Of a DNA stretch of 64,000 nt, positions 49,008 through 58,098 are shown in pieces. The notes under the pieces were generated by a model. It was given only the letters and a program-made list of their open reading frames with translations, had not been told where the DNA came from and did not search any database. Source of the DNA: Morchella semilibera (lineage: Eukaryota > Ascomycota > Pezizomycetes > Pezizales > Morchellaceae); NCBI GenBank assembly GCA_009192285.1, contig WBVU01000003.1:1891973-1955972 (forward strand), written 5' to 3'. A program made the position numbers and the translations under genes. How positions within the stretch are numbered: position 1 is the first letter of the stretch; each line of letters opens with the position of its first letter.

Positions 49008-51520
49008 ATGTCGAACGCCGGCAGAAGTGGCGTGCCGACAAACGGTAAAGAGGGAAATGTAAGTTCTCGCAAGCGCGATAGTGGTATTGGCGGGATAGAC
49101 AGTGGCATGGGATATGGCCATAGCACTTCTGCTAGGACTGGTGGTGGTGGTATGAACCCTAGAGGGGTTACAAATGATGGAAGGTATACCTCTGGTACCA
49201 ACGGTACTATGGGTATAAGCAGGGGTTACGATAATGCACGTTCTAATAATTCTACTATACCCGTTCCTGTTTCTGGTGTTGGTCACGATTCTGTATTACA
49301 TGTTTCTCCCGGTGTCAAGGAATCTAATTCAAATTTGGCCCCTTATATGATTGATCGTGGTGGTGTCGGTCCGTATGGTCCTGGAACCGGCTACAGTATT
49401 GGATCCGGAACTCGGACGTACGCAGCGCCTCGTGAAAATTATGGCCTTAGTCCATATACTCAAAACGTAAACGAGGATCCATCCCGCTCTGGACATTCTG
49501 AACATCGAGCTGGTGAGATTCATACCGCCTCGAACCCCAAGGGCGGGCTATCTTACAGCCGTGATACCGCATCTGAGCTTGGCCTTGGCCCTAGTTCCTG
49601 TGGCGATAATCGGCCATACTACGCAGGCAATCAAGATCCCGGTAATAGGGATTACTCTGCCAGGGAAGCTTCTCCATCGACTAGCCAGGGTGTGGCTGGT
49701 ACTGCGGCAAGCGCGGCATCATATGTTGGGGATACAGCTGCGAGTGCGGCCACTTATGCTGGAGACGCAGCCATGGGCGCAGGATCCTATATGGCCGATA
49801 CTGCAAAGAGCGCGGTGTCTGCTATAAAGCCGATGGAAACCACAGCAAATGCAGCATCGTATGTTGGGGATACGGCGGCAAGTGCAGGTTCTTTTATAGC
49901 GGATACCGTCTCAGCTATGAAACCAATGGAGAAAGCAGCTAATGCAGCATCTTATGTCGGTGATACAACCGTGAATGCCGGGTCATATATGGTAGACACG
50001 GCCAAAGAGATGAGACCAATGGATACAGCGGCGAATGCGGCATCATACATCGCTGATACAGCGAGGAGTTTTGCTCCACCAGCTGGCCCTTCTTCGAACC
50101 TCCCGGCGGAAACCACCCCTGGGATCTACGATAGAAACTACTCCCTGGGTGATACTTCTGGTAATGACAGTCGCACGTACGATTCTAGTGACAGGGCTTC
50201 CATCACGCAGAAGGCAGAAGACACGGCGGTAAATGCAGCATCCTACGTGGCAGATACTGCTAAAGATCTTGCCCCCGGCATTGGCCTTACTTCGAGTACT
50301 GTCCCTAGTGCTAAAAGTACTTCGGGTGCTGTACCTCGTGGTTATGACATTGGCGCTGGGATTGGATTTGGGTCTGGAAATAGCTATAACACCCATCAAG
50401 CCCGCTCCCGCGGTATGCCTGGTAGTTTTGATGATAGCCATAGCAACTCTTATAACATCACGGGAATGGATGGGGGCGGTCCTAAGAGAGCAAATTCTGT
50501 TTCATATAGGGGAGGAGCGTATCTTTCAGGTCATGATGATGCAACTGTGAGGCGAGAATCTCCTTGGGATGTCGGTAGAGATGGGGGAAACAAAGCACGA
50601 ACGGGTCACCAACTTCGTCGAGAAAGCCTAGATCATGATAGAATAGAAAACGATCAGAGAGAGCGCGAGAGGGCGATGCCCGAGCGCACGGAGCGTGACA
50701 TGGGACGTGGGCGTATGGATAGGGAGCGCATAGATCGGGAACGAAATGATCCCAATCAGATGGGAGCATGGCCTGAACGACGTAGGTCCCTTGGTGAAAG
50801 ACATGTCATTACTAGAGACAAGGATGTGGCTACGTTGGACCCAAGTTCACAAAGGGGGCCCGCAATGCCGAGGACTTACGGAGCAGGTGGCCCCGGAGGA
50901 GGTACCCCCCGCGATGATGCCAGCCTCAAAGCTGAACGTCTCCGCGAGGAGTTAGAAAAAGAAATGCAGGAAACGCAGACCGAAGCTCTTAGGCTAGCAA
51001 GGGAAAGAGACAATAGAGGGGCTATAGGGGGGATCACTCGCAGAAAGTCGTCAGTCCCGGCCAGAAATATTCTTCCCTCGTTAGTCAGGACCCAGGTCCG
51101 CTCGATAGCAAGCTTGAAGAAGTGGGTTACATTCCTGGCGCTTTCGAGAATCCTAGACGTTCCGAAGCCACCAATGCTCAAGAAGCTCGCCCCAATAACC
51201 CTCTAGGCGCTAATATTGAGGCTGAGCGTGAAAGAGACTCTGAGAGATCTGTTCGCAGGTCATCTATGGATAGACATCCTGCCACTGATACAGGACATGG
51301 CTCTGGGCCTGGTGGGATGATGACTACCATGAGAGACGACCCGGAGTACCGCGATCAGAAACGGGATGATGGTGGATATGCGGTAACGAGTGAGAGGCAA
51401 AGGGAGGATGTCCAAGAAAATATCCAGAGCCAATTCGAGGGAGACGATGATGATGAAATACGGAGGAAAAGCTTGTTAGGAAGGGCAGCAAGCAAAGTGG
51501 GGAACTTGTTGAAGACCTGA
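49008..51520 (+). CDS. Long ORF in frame with Pil1 after one stop codon; LEA/amphipathic-repeat-like
   Basis: The Pil1 frame stops at TGA (49002-49004) and reopens immediately (CAG ATG) as a frame to 51206. Near 51050-51085 the sensible frame changes to one ending at 51520; a 38-bp intron (51047-51084) would join them in phase, giving about 824 residues, but the splice signals are weak. I do not recognise the family. Residues 1-225 are Gly/Ser/Tyr-rich. About 227-424 contain at least six repeats built on the units AASYVGDTA and GSYMADTAK, resembling LEA or synuclein-like amphipathic helices that bind membranes. After that comes a very charged Arg/Glu/Asp region with predicted coiled coil near the DDASLKAERLREELEKEMQE-type segment. 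The end (RRKSLLGRAASKVGNLLK) looks like a genuine C-terminus. There is no room for its own promoter, so it is probably part of the pil1 transcript. Confidence 0.6.
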
Positions 51521-51974
51521 AATAATATTTCTCCCCCCCCTCTTTCCAACCTGTCGCGTATATTTCTGATTTCTTGTTTAATGTCTTTCGACCCTCCAAT
51601 GGTCACAATGGCATCCTCTACATGTATCTATCGATCAATGGATAAAGTTGCGTTTCTATACATCCCTTTTTCTTCGCGCATTTCTTAACTATGATATGAT
51701 GGCCTCTAGTATCTTCGGCTAATTCATAATGCTTGTACCCCATTACTGTATCCTGTATCTGAATTTCCATCCTATTACGACGTTAAAATTAGATATATTT
51801 GGGTTCACTCATAGGCTGTCACTCGCAACAATCTTATCTTATCACTCGATCCTTGCCGCCCAACCAAGCGCCGTTTGTGCAGGGGTGCATACATGCAGTT
51901 GACTTCCATTGGGTCCTACTACATGTAATTGGGATTCCTGCAAGGGTTTGAGTCCTTTATATATAGCGCATATA

Positions 51975-52053
51975 CTCACGCGTGGATTAAGTCCTGAGAA
52001 ATTTTGTGAGCCCGTTGCTACCAAGAATTCTCAGGGCTTAACTAATACGTGGG
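51975..52053. mobile_element. TA-flanked foldback, 79 bp, degenerate
   Basis: The arms at about 51975-52000 and 52025-52053 are inverted copies with roughly three-quarters identity; the inner 14 bp (TTAAGTCCTGAGAA and complement) match at 13 of 14. TA lies outside both ends. Same layout as the elements at 2077-2201 and 5600-5676. Confidence 0.5.
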
Positions 52054-52535
52054 TATCCCCATCATATATACATAATACATACTTTACATGGCCGCTAATA
52101 ACATTTTTGGTTGAGCTAGGAATGACTCAAATGAAGGAAGGTGAACGGATCAAATCACAAATACTTTAAATGCTCACATCTGTTTGAAATTTGGTTTCAT
52201 ATTACTCGCGTCTTGACTTAGCTCGATCTCGACTAGGAGATATGTATCTTTTTTTAAAAAAAAAAAAATATTACATGGACATTAAGACGTCCTCGGTAAA
52301 AAATGGTTAGGATTGATAAGATTAGAAGAACACGCCGAGAAAATAAACCCTATCCAAATTATGCATAATGCCCACCAAAAACAGCTACGTACATGTACGT
52401 CTTACAGATGTTTTAACAGTTGCGGAACCTCCCGGGATCAGCTGCGTAATGAAGAGCCCAATTACTTACCTATTGTGTCTCTTTTATCTACTAAATTACA
52501 GGGGTGTTTCGGGGGCACTACCGGTCTTTAGCGGA

Positions 52536-52540
52536 TTTCG
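52536..52540. repeat. Target-site duplication, left copy (TTTCG)
   Basis: Matches 58094-58098 exactly, immediately outside the opposite LTR. Confidence 0.9.
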
Positions 52541-52741
52541 TGTTGAGATTATCATTGCGAGCCGGGGAAAATATATCCTCCTATGTAATAATTGTGGCAA
52601 GGTCTAGACCACTCTTATATTATGTCATTACTGCTGTTTGCCAAGGCTATTATTATTATAAAAGGGCTATTAAATTCCCTCCTGTATTACAAGTAGACAG
52701 GACAAGAATTATATTCGCTGCCAGAGTCAATATTTCAAACA
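52541..52741 (+). repeat. Left LTR, 201 bp
   Basis: Identical to 57893-58093, starts TG and ends CA. Likely contains the Pol II promoter of the element. Confidence 0.97.
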
Positions 52742-52759
52742 GGTTATGAGCCCGGCTAG
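52742..52759 (+). promoter_or_regulatory. Primer-binding site, half-tRNA-iMet type
   Basis: The sequence GGTTATGAGCCCGGC directly after the LTR is complementary to the anticodon arm of fungal initiator tRNA-Met (GGGCTCATAACC), not to a tRNA 3' end. This is the half-tRNA priming mode described for Drosophila copia and yeast Ty5. Confidence 0.7.
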
Positions 52760-52869
52760 CTCTTATCTCTAAAAATATATTCAATCTATTTCTATCCTCA
52801 TTACCCTATCGAACGAAGCGTCCTCGAACGAAGCGATTACATAACGATCGAACCGAACGAACTACAACT

Positions 52870-55800
52870 ATGTCAACCAACAATACCACCCACTATGAAG
52901 ACTCTATTTATAGAGGGAAATATAGTTCAACCCCCAAGCTTACAGCAAGCAACTACCACCAATGGTGTCCTAAAATTAAAGTCATGCTTCAAGCTGAGGA
53001 CTGTTTGGATATTACCATGGGAGTAGAGCCTGCTCCCTCGCCTAATCGAAGCGCAGCGATGTCCGACTACCGTCGACGTGCGGGAATCGCAGCGGCTATG
53101 ATCAGTAGCTCTTGTAGCAATGAAGTTGGGCATTATATTAGTCAATTGACTAGTCCAAATGAAATGTGGGAGGAGCTAATGGCTAAAACAAATAATGCAA
53201 ACACACGAACCGGACACAACGCTCTTAAACGTCAATTCAATGCTCTCAAACCAGATGGAAACGATATTCATACCTGCTATATACCAAATCTTCTCAACAT
53301 AAAAGAACAACTTGCAAATACCGATCGACCGATTTCCGACGACGATCTGATCGACAAGATCTTAACCAGTCTTCCTCCTCACTACAATAGTATCATTGAT
53401 ATTATCAATCATAAATCACAAGATAAACTCACCATTGATTATGTCATTGATACACTGAAAAACTGGTCAATGGAATACAACAATCGTATTGCACAAGTTG
53501 GAGCATCTTCCAATTCCAGCACTACTATGACTGACATGAATGCGCTTATTGCGAACGGTAATACGAATGCCAACGAGCGGTACGGTCGACAAACCTATCG
53601 ACGATACGGTCGAGGCGGCCATCAACGATCGAGCAACGGTCGAAGACCTAACTATACCAACTATGTATGCTTTCATTGTACTGAGAAAGGACACATCATT
53701 TCAGACTGTCCCTTGAAGAAAAAGGCAGAAGAAATGAAGGCCAAATTCAGAAAGTCTAGGGATACCCCATATCATCAGCGCAACGCACGAAACGATCACG
53801 TACGAAGCGATAATGCGACAAACGATAACGAACTACAATCGTTCGATAACGTACGACAACGATTGAACAGTGGAGAGGCATCTATTGCTTTAGGTGCTCA
53901 GGCATTAATGGTATCTTTTGGCAGAAACACAGAAACAATAAGTACAGAGTGGATTCTGGATTCTGGTGCCACACATCACTTTACAAGAGATATAGATATA
54001 TTTGTACCAGGTACATTAAAGAGGTTGGAAAAGAACTTTGATGTTGGGCTTGGAGATGGTTCTAAGATTCCAGCTGTAGGAGTTGGAAAGGTTGACTTTA
54101 TGATACCTGGCTTTACCTTCAGATTGGAGGTTCTATTTGTCCCTCAAATTCACACCTCTCTCTTATCAGTCAATAAGCTGTCTGAAGATTATATTATAAC
54201 CTTCCAGAAAGGTACCTGCACGATCGCGTCCCGATCGACAAACACGTCCCGATCGACGAACGATAATCGATTTTCTTTCCAACAGATTGCTGGAGTCTAT
54301 AAATTAAAACACAATAGCTATAGAGCAAATATACATCATACTCCCATGACTGCTGCTTCTGCTGTTGTCGATGTCGATATGTTACGGTCGGAACGATCGC
54401 TATCGCTACAATCTCAATCGTCCGAATCGTCTCGACTACCCGAACCGTCCAAGCCGTACGAAGTGTCAACTACATTACCAACACTATTGTCAGCTGCCGC
54501 TATACCTCCTATTAACAGTATCAAAACTCTTGAATTATGGCACAAAAGACTTGCTCATCTCAACCTCCATGATGTCAAGAATATCATTCCTATACCCTCC
54601 ATTGAAGAACCAAACAATCATCCTTGTACAGTTTGCATTAAAGCCAAACAACAAAGGAAATTCGTTCGCATTCCCGTTCGACGAGCGACACGTCCGTTCG
54701 AGTTAATTCATTCTGATCTATGTGGTCCTATCAGTCCTCTCTCATTCTCTGGAAAGAAATATTTTATCATCTATATTGATGATTATTCCAGAGCTGTGTT
54801 TGTCTATTTCCTACATACAAAAACATCCAATGAAATTGTTTCTACCTTTCAGGAATTTCTGTCCAGAGTTGAGGCATTATTTCCGAACGCAACGTTCGCT
54901 CGATTCCGTTGTGATAATGGAAGAGGAGAATATGACAACAGCCTTATGAGAGGGATTCTCAGAGTTTATGGAATTTCCTTTGAACCTTCACCACCATATA
55001 CTCAGCATAAAAATGGAGTCAGTGAAAGGATGATTAGGACACTGGTAACCAAGGCAAGATCAATGATGATTGATAGTAAGGTGGAAATGGAGTTTTGGGC
55101 TGAAGCAATTAATACTGCAACCTATCTTCACGAACGAACGCCAACGAGCTCGAACGATGGCGCGACTCCGTACGAACGCTTATGGGGAAAGAAGCCAGTC
55201 TATCATCATCTTAGAAGATTTGGTTGCTCAGCTCATAAGTTGATTCCCAAAGAACAAAGAGCAAATAAGTTCTCATCAAGATCCAGAGAATGCATGATGC
55301 TGGGGTATGTGCATGATACAACCAAAATTTGGAAGCTTTGGGATCCAGTTAGGAAATGCACAATCCATGCCTCAGATGTTGTGTTTGATGAAAATTCAGT
55401 TGTCGGAACGCACGACAGCGAACGTAACGAAATCGAAGATACCCCTGCATTAAAGGAATGTTTCCCAGAAATGGATGGATATGAGTTTCCAGATGAGGAC
55501 TCTCAAATAGACTATGAACTTGTTCCTATCAGTTCTAATAGCTCTATTAATTCCGTCGTCGATACGAAGTCAGCCGTTAAGTCTGGTGCGCTGGATGTGC
55601 TTCCATCAGTTACCCCTGCACTGGCTGAGGTGCAAGTTATTGGGGCTGAAAAAGGTGTTTCCGTATCTCATGATATGAAGAGTACTAGTTTCCAGCAAGT
55701 AGCTGATGCCATCCAGACAGTGGGCCCAACTGTGGATGAAGGCTCTAGTGAGCAACCTGAGTTGAGACGTTCGGGCGGTGACGACCGTGAATCACGAACG

Positions 55801-57660
55801 CGTGTACTTCGACGTTCGCTTCGTCAACGAATCGCTTTACCGGTTCGTGCGAACGCAGCGACTGTAGATGAAGCAGGTGAACCAATTAGCTACTGGGAAG
55901 CCCTTTATCATAGTCAGTGCAATGAGTGGAAGGTTGCCATGAGAGAAGAATTCTCATCCCTTATTGATAATCAGACTTGGTCTTATGTGCCAGTGGAAAA
56001 TGTCCCTTTTGATAAGACAATTATTGACTGCAAATGGGTATATAAACTCAAGATTAATCCTAATGGAAGTAGGAGATACAAAGCTCGTCTTGTTATTAAA
56101 GGCTTTCAACAAGTTGAAGGTTTGGACTTCGATGAAACGTTCGCTCCAGTCGCAAAGCTTGTGAGCTTTAGGTCTTTGATAGCGATCGCGGCCGAACGTG
56201 GCTGGCGAGTTGAACAAATGGATGTGGTAACTGCTTTTTTAAATCCCCCTGTTATGGAAGATATATATATGCACTTACCTCAAGGTTATGGTTGGCTTGC
56301 TTATACGAACGAGACGATCGATGCGAACAACGGTCCAATCGATGACGATCGAAGCGATAGAAAACCAAAACAGGTCTGTAAACTACAGAAAGCACTGTAT
56401 GGTTTGAAACAGGCACCCAGACTATGGTATCAGGATATAGATACCTATTTTATATCAATTGGTCTAATACAATCGAACTTCGATCCGAACGTTTATCGAT
56501 CCGACGCGCGCGACATGATCGTTCTTCTATATGTTGATGATATCCTCATTACAGGATCAGATAACACCAAGATTCTTGCTCTTAAACAGAAATTGAAGGA
56601 ACGATATCGAATGACCGACCTCGGTAGCGCACGACAATATATCGGTATCGATATCGAACGTAATGAAGGGGTTATTGAAATAAGTCAAACCAGGTTTATC
56701 AACAATCTGCTGAAAAAATATGGAATGGAGGATTGCAAATCTGTTTCAACTCCTATGGAACAGGGCCTATCGCTCCGCCGCGAACGATCGATTGAGAGCG
56801 AATCGAACGATACGATCGAGTTCAAAAAGGATTATCAATCATTGATAGGATCTTTAATGTGGTTGATGATAGCTACAAGACCTGATTTGGCATATACTGT
56901 CTCTACTTTAAGCCAATTCAACTGCAATCCTACATCAGAAGCATGTTCAGCTGCCAAAAGAGTCTTGAGATATCTACAAAACACCAAGTACTTAGCTTTA
57001 ATATATGGTACTAAAACGAACGATCGATCCGTTACCGCTCGCACCGTTATTTCTGACTCTACCTCGTTCGACCACGATACGTTCGATACTCCATCAACCT
57101 TATCTAACGATCGAGAAACGAACGATACTACTTTTAACGTTAACGATCGAGCGATATTAGCAACTGGATATTCAGATTCAGATTGGGCTGGTGATAAAGA
57201 AGATAGAAAGTCTACATATGGTTATGTATTTACTTTCTGTGGTGCAGCCATTTCATGGAAATCTCGGAAATCATCTGTAGTAGCATTATCTACGACCGAA
57301 GCAGAATATGTTGGGTATTCTGAGGCTGCTAAGGAAGCTATATGGTTGTCACGACTCCTTCAAGAAATACAAGCAACAGGAGCATGGCTACAGACTCCTC
57401 AATTGCTATATGGTGATAATCAAGGAGCTATAGCACTTGTTGAGAATCCGAAATTTCACGAACGAACGAAGCATATCGATATACGCTACCACTTTGTCAG
57501 ACAAGCACACCAAGAAGGGACTATAAAGCTACAGTATATACCAACAGCTGAAATGATTGCCGATATTATGACCAAACCACTGCCTAAATACACTCACTGG
57601 AAACATGTTTCTGGATTGGGCCTGTTCATGCAGAACGAACGCAACGAACGAAGCGACTGA
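52870..57660 (+). CDS. Copia Gag-Pol polyprotein, 1,596 aa
   Basis: One frame encodes, in copia order, Gag (UBN2-type, 1 to about 260) with a CCHC zinc knuckle (CFHCTEKGHIISDC, about 267-280); an aspartic protease with active site DSGATHH (about 364); the GAG-preintegrase HHCC zinc finger (LWHKRLAHLN and CTVCIKAKQ); the integrase DDE core (from about 611, with DDYSRAVFVYF and DNGRGEY); reverse transcriptase with YVDDILITG (about 1221); and RNase H (SDSDWAGDKEDRKS, TEAEYVG, about 1433). Integrase precedes reverse transcriptase, which separates copia from gypsy. No frameshift separates gag and pol. The frame is interspersed with about eighteen patches very rich in CG dinucleotides, often coding Asn/Glu/Arg/Ser/Asp runs, unlike the AT-rich rest of the gene. 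Confidence 0.97.
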   Translation: MSTNNTTHYEDSIYRGKYSSTPKLTASNYHQWCPKIKVMLQAEDCLDITMGVEPAPSPNRSAAMSDYRRRAGIAAAMISSSCSNEVGHYISQLTSPNEMWEELMAKTNNANTRTGHNALKRQFNALKPDGNDIHTCYIPNLLNIKEQLANTDRPISDDDLIDKILTSLPPHYNSIIDIINHKSQDKLTIDYVIDTLKNWSMEYNNRIAQVGASSNSSTTMTDMNALIANGNTNANERYGRQTYRRYGRGGHQRSSNGRRPNYTNYVCFHCTEKGHIISDCPLKKKAEEMKAKFRKSRDTPYHQRNARNDHVRSDNATNDNELQSFDNVRQRLNSGEASIALGAQALMVSFGRNTETISTEWILDSGATHHFTRDIDIFVPGTLKRLEKNFDVGLGDGSKIPAVGVGKVDFMIPGFTFRLEVLFVPQIHTSLLSVNKLSEDYIITFQKGTCTIASRSTNTSRSTNDNRFSFQQIAGVYKLKHNSYRANIHHTPMTAASAVVDVDMLRSERSLSLQSQSSESSRLPEPSKPYEVSTTLPTLLSAAAIPPINSIKTLELWHKRLAHLNLHDVKNIIPIPSIEEPNNHPCTVCIKAKQQRKFVRIPVRRATRPFELIHSDLCGPISPLSFSGKKYFIIYIDDYSRAVFVYFLHTKTSNEIVSTFQEFLSRVEALFPNATFARFRCDNGRGEYDNSLMRGILRVYGISFEPSPPYTQHKNGVSERMIRTLVTKARSMMIDSKVEMEFWAEAINTATYLHERTPTSSNDGATPYERLWGKKPVYHHLRRFGCSAHKLIPKEQRANKFSSRSRECMMLGYVHDTTKIWKLWDPVRKCTIHASDVVFDENSVVGTHDSERNEIEDTPALKECFPEMDGYEFPDEDSQIDYELVPISSNSSINSVVDTKSAVKSGALDVLPSVTPALAEVQVIGAEKGVSVSHDMKSTSFQQVADAIQTVGPTVDEGSSEQPELRRSGGDDRESRTRVLRRSLRQRIALPVRANAATVDEAGEPISYWEALYHSQCNEWKVAMREEFSSLIDNQTWSYVPVENVPFDKTIIDCKWVYKLKINPNGSRRYKARLVIKGFQQVEGLDFDETFAPVAKLVSFRSLIAIAAERGWRVEQMDVVTAFLNPPVMEDIYMHLPQGYGWLAYTNETIDANNGPIDDDRSDRKPKQVCKLQKALYGLKQAPRLWYQDIDTYFISIGLIQSNFDPNVYRSDARDMIVLLYVDDILITGSDNTKILALKQKLKERYRMTDLGSARQYIGIDIERNEGVIEISQTRFINNLLKKYGMEDCKSVSTPMEQGLSLRRERSIESESNDTIEFKKDYQSLIGSLMWLMIATRPDLAYTVSTLSQFNCNPTSEACSAAKRVLRYLQNTKYLALIYGTKTNDRSVTARTVISDSTSFDHDTFDTPSTLSNDRETNDTTFNVNDRAILATGYSDSDWAGDKEDRKSTYGYVFTFCGAAISWKSRKSSVVALSTTEAEYVGYSEAAKEAIWLSRLLQEIQATGAWLQTPQLLYGDNQGAIALVENPKFHERTKHIDIRYHFVRQAHQEGTIKLQYIPTAEMIADIMTKPLPKYTHWKHVSGLGLFMQNERNERSD

Positions 57661-57892
57661 TACCTAATATGGTTAAACGAATCGAACGACCGAAGCGCAC
57701 GAAGCGAACGAGAATATATTGAGCTAGTGGGAGTCTTTATTTTTCATGTATATGGAGTACTCTTTTTCCTTAATATTTTTTCCCTTGATCAAGGGTTTTT
57801 ATGGGTTTTAAGGAGGCTGCCATGAGTTTTGTACCTTGAGTTTACTATGATTTTGTCTGTTAGGATATTTGTTTCCTGGGCTCGAGTGGGAG

Positions 57893-58093
57893 TGTTGAGA
57901 TTATCATTGCGAGCCGGGGAAAATATATCCTCCTATGTAATAATTGTGGCAAGGTCTAGACCACTCTTATATTATGTCATTACTGCTGTTTGCCAAGGCT
58001 ATTATTATTATAAAAGGGCTATTAAATTCCCTCCTGTATTACAAGTAGACAGGACAAGAATTATATTCGCTGCCAGAGTCAATATTTCAAACA
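57893..58093 (+). repeat. Right LTR, 201 bp
   Basis: Identical to the left LTR at 52541-52741; provides the polyadenylation region. Preceded by a purine-rich tract that would prime plus-strand synthesis. Confidence 0.97.
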
Positions 58094-58098
58094 TTTCG
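58094..58098. repeat. Target-site duplication, right copy (TTTCG)
   Basis: Pairs with 52536-52540. Confidence 0.9.

Larger units (their letters stand above)
51521..52540. other. Intergenic region before the copia element
   Basis: No gene seen. Contains a TA-flanked foldback (51975-52053), an A/T homopolymer patch at about 52250-52270, and three TACATGTA copies (51619, 51920, 52390). Confidence 0.5.
52541..58093 (+). mobile_element. Intact Ty1/copia LTR retrotransposon
   Basis: Full-length element of 5,553 bp: two 201-bp LTRs (52541-52741 and 57893-58093), each beginning TGTTGAG and ending AAACA and identical as far as I can read; a 5-bp target duplication TTTCG (52536-52540 and 58094-58098); a primer site directly after the left LTR; a purine-rich tract (GAGTGGGAG) before the right LTR; and one uninterrupted gag-pol frame. 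Identical LTRs plus the open frame mean a recent, possibly still mobile insertion. Confidence 0.97.
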
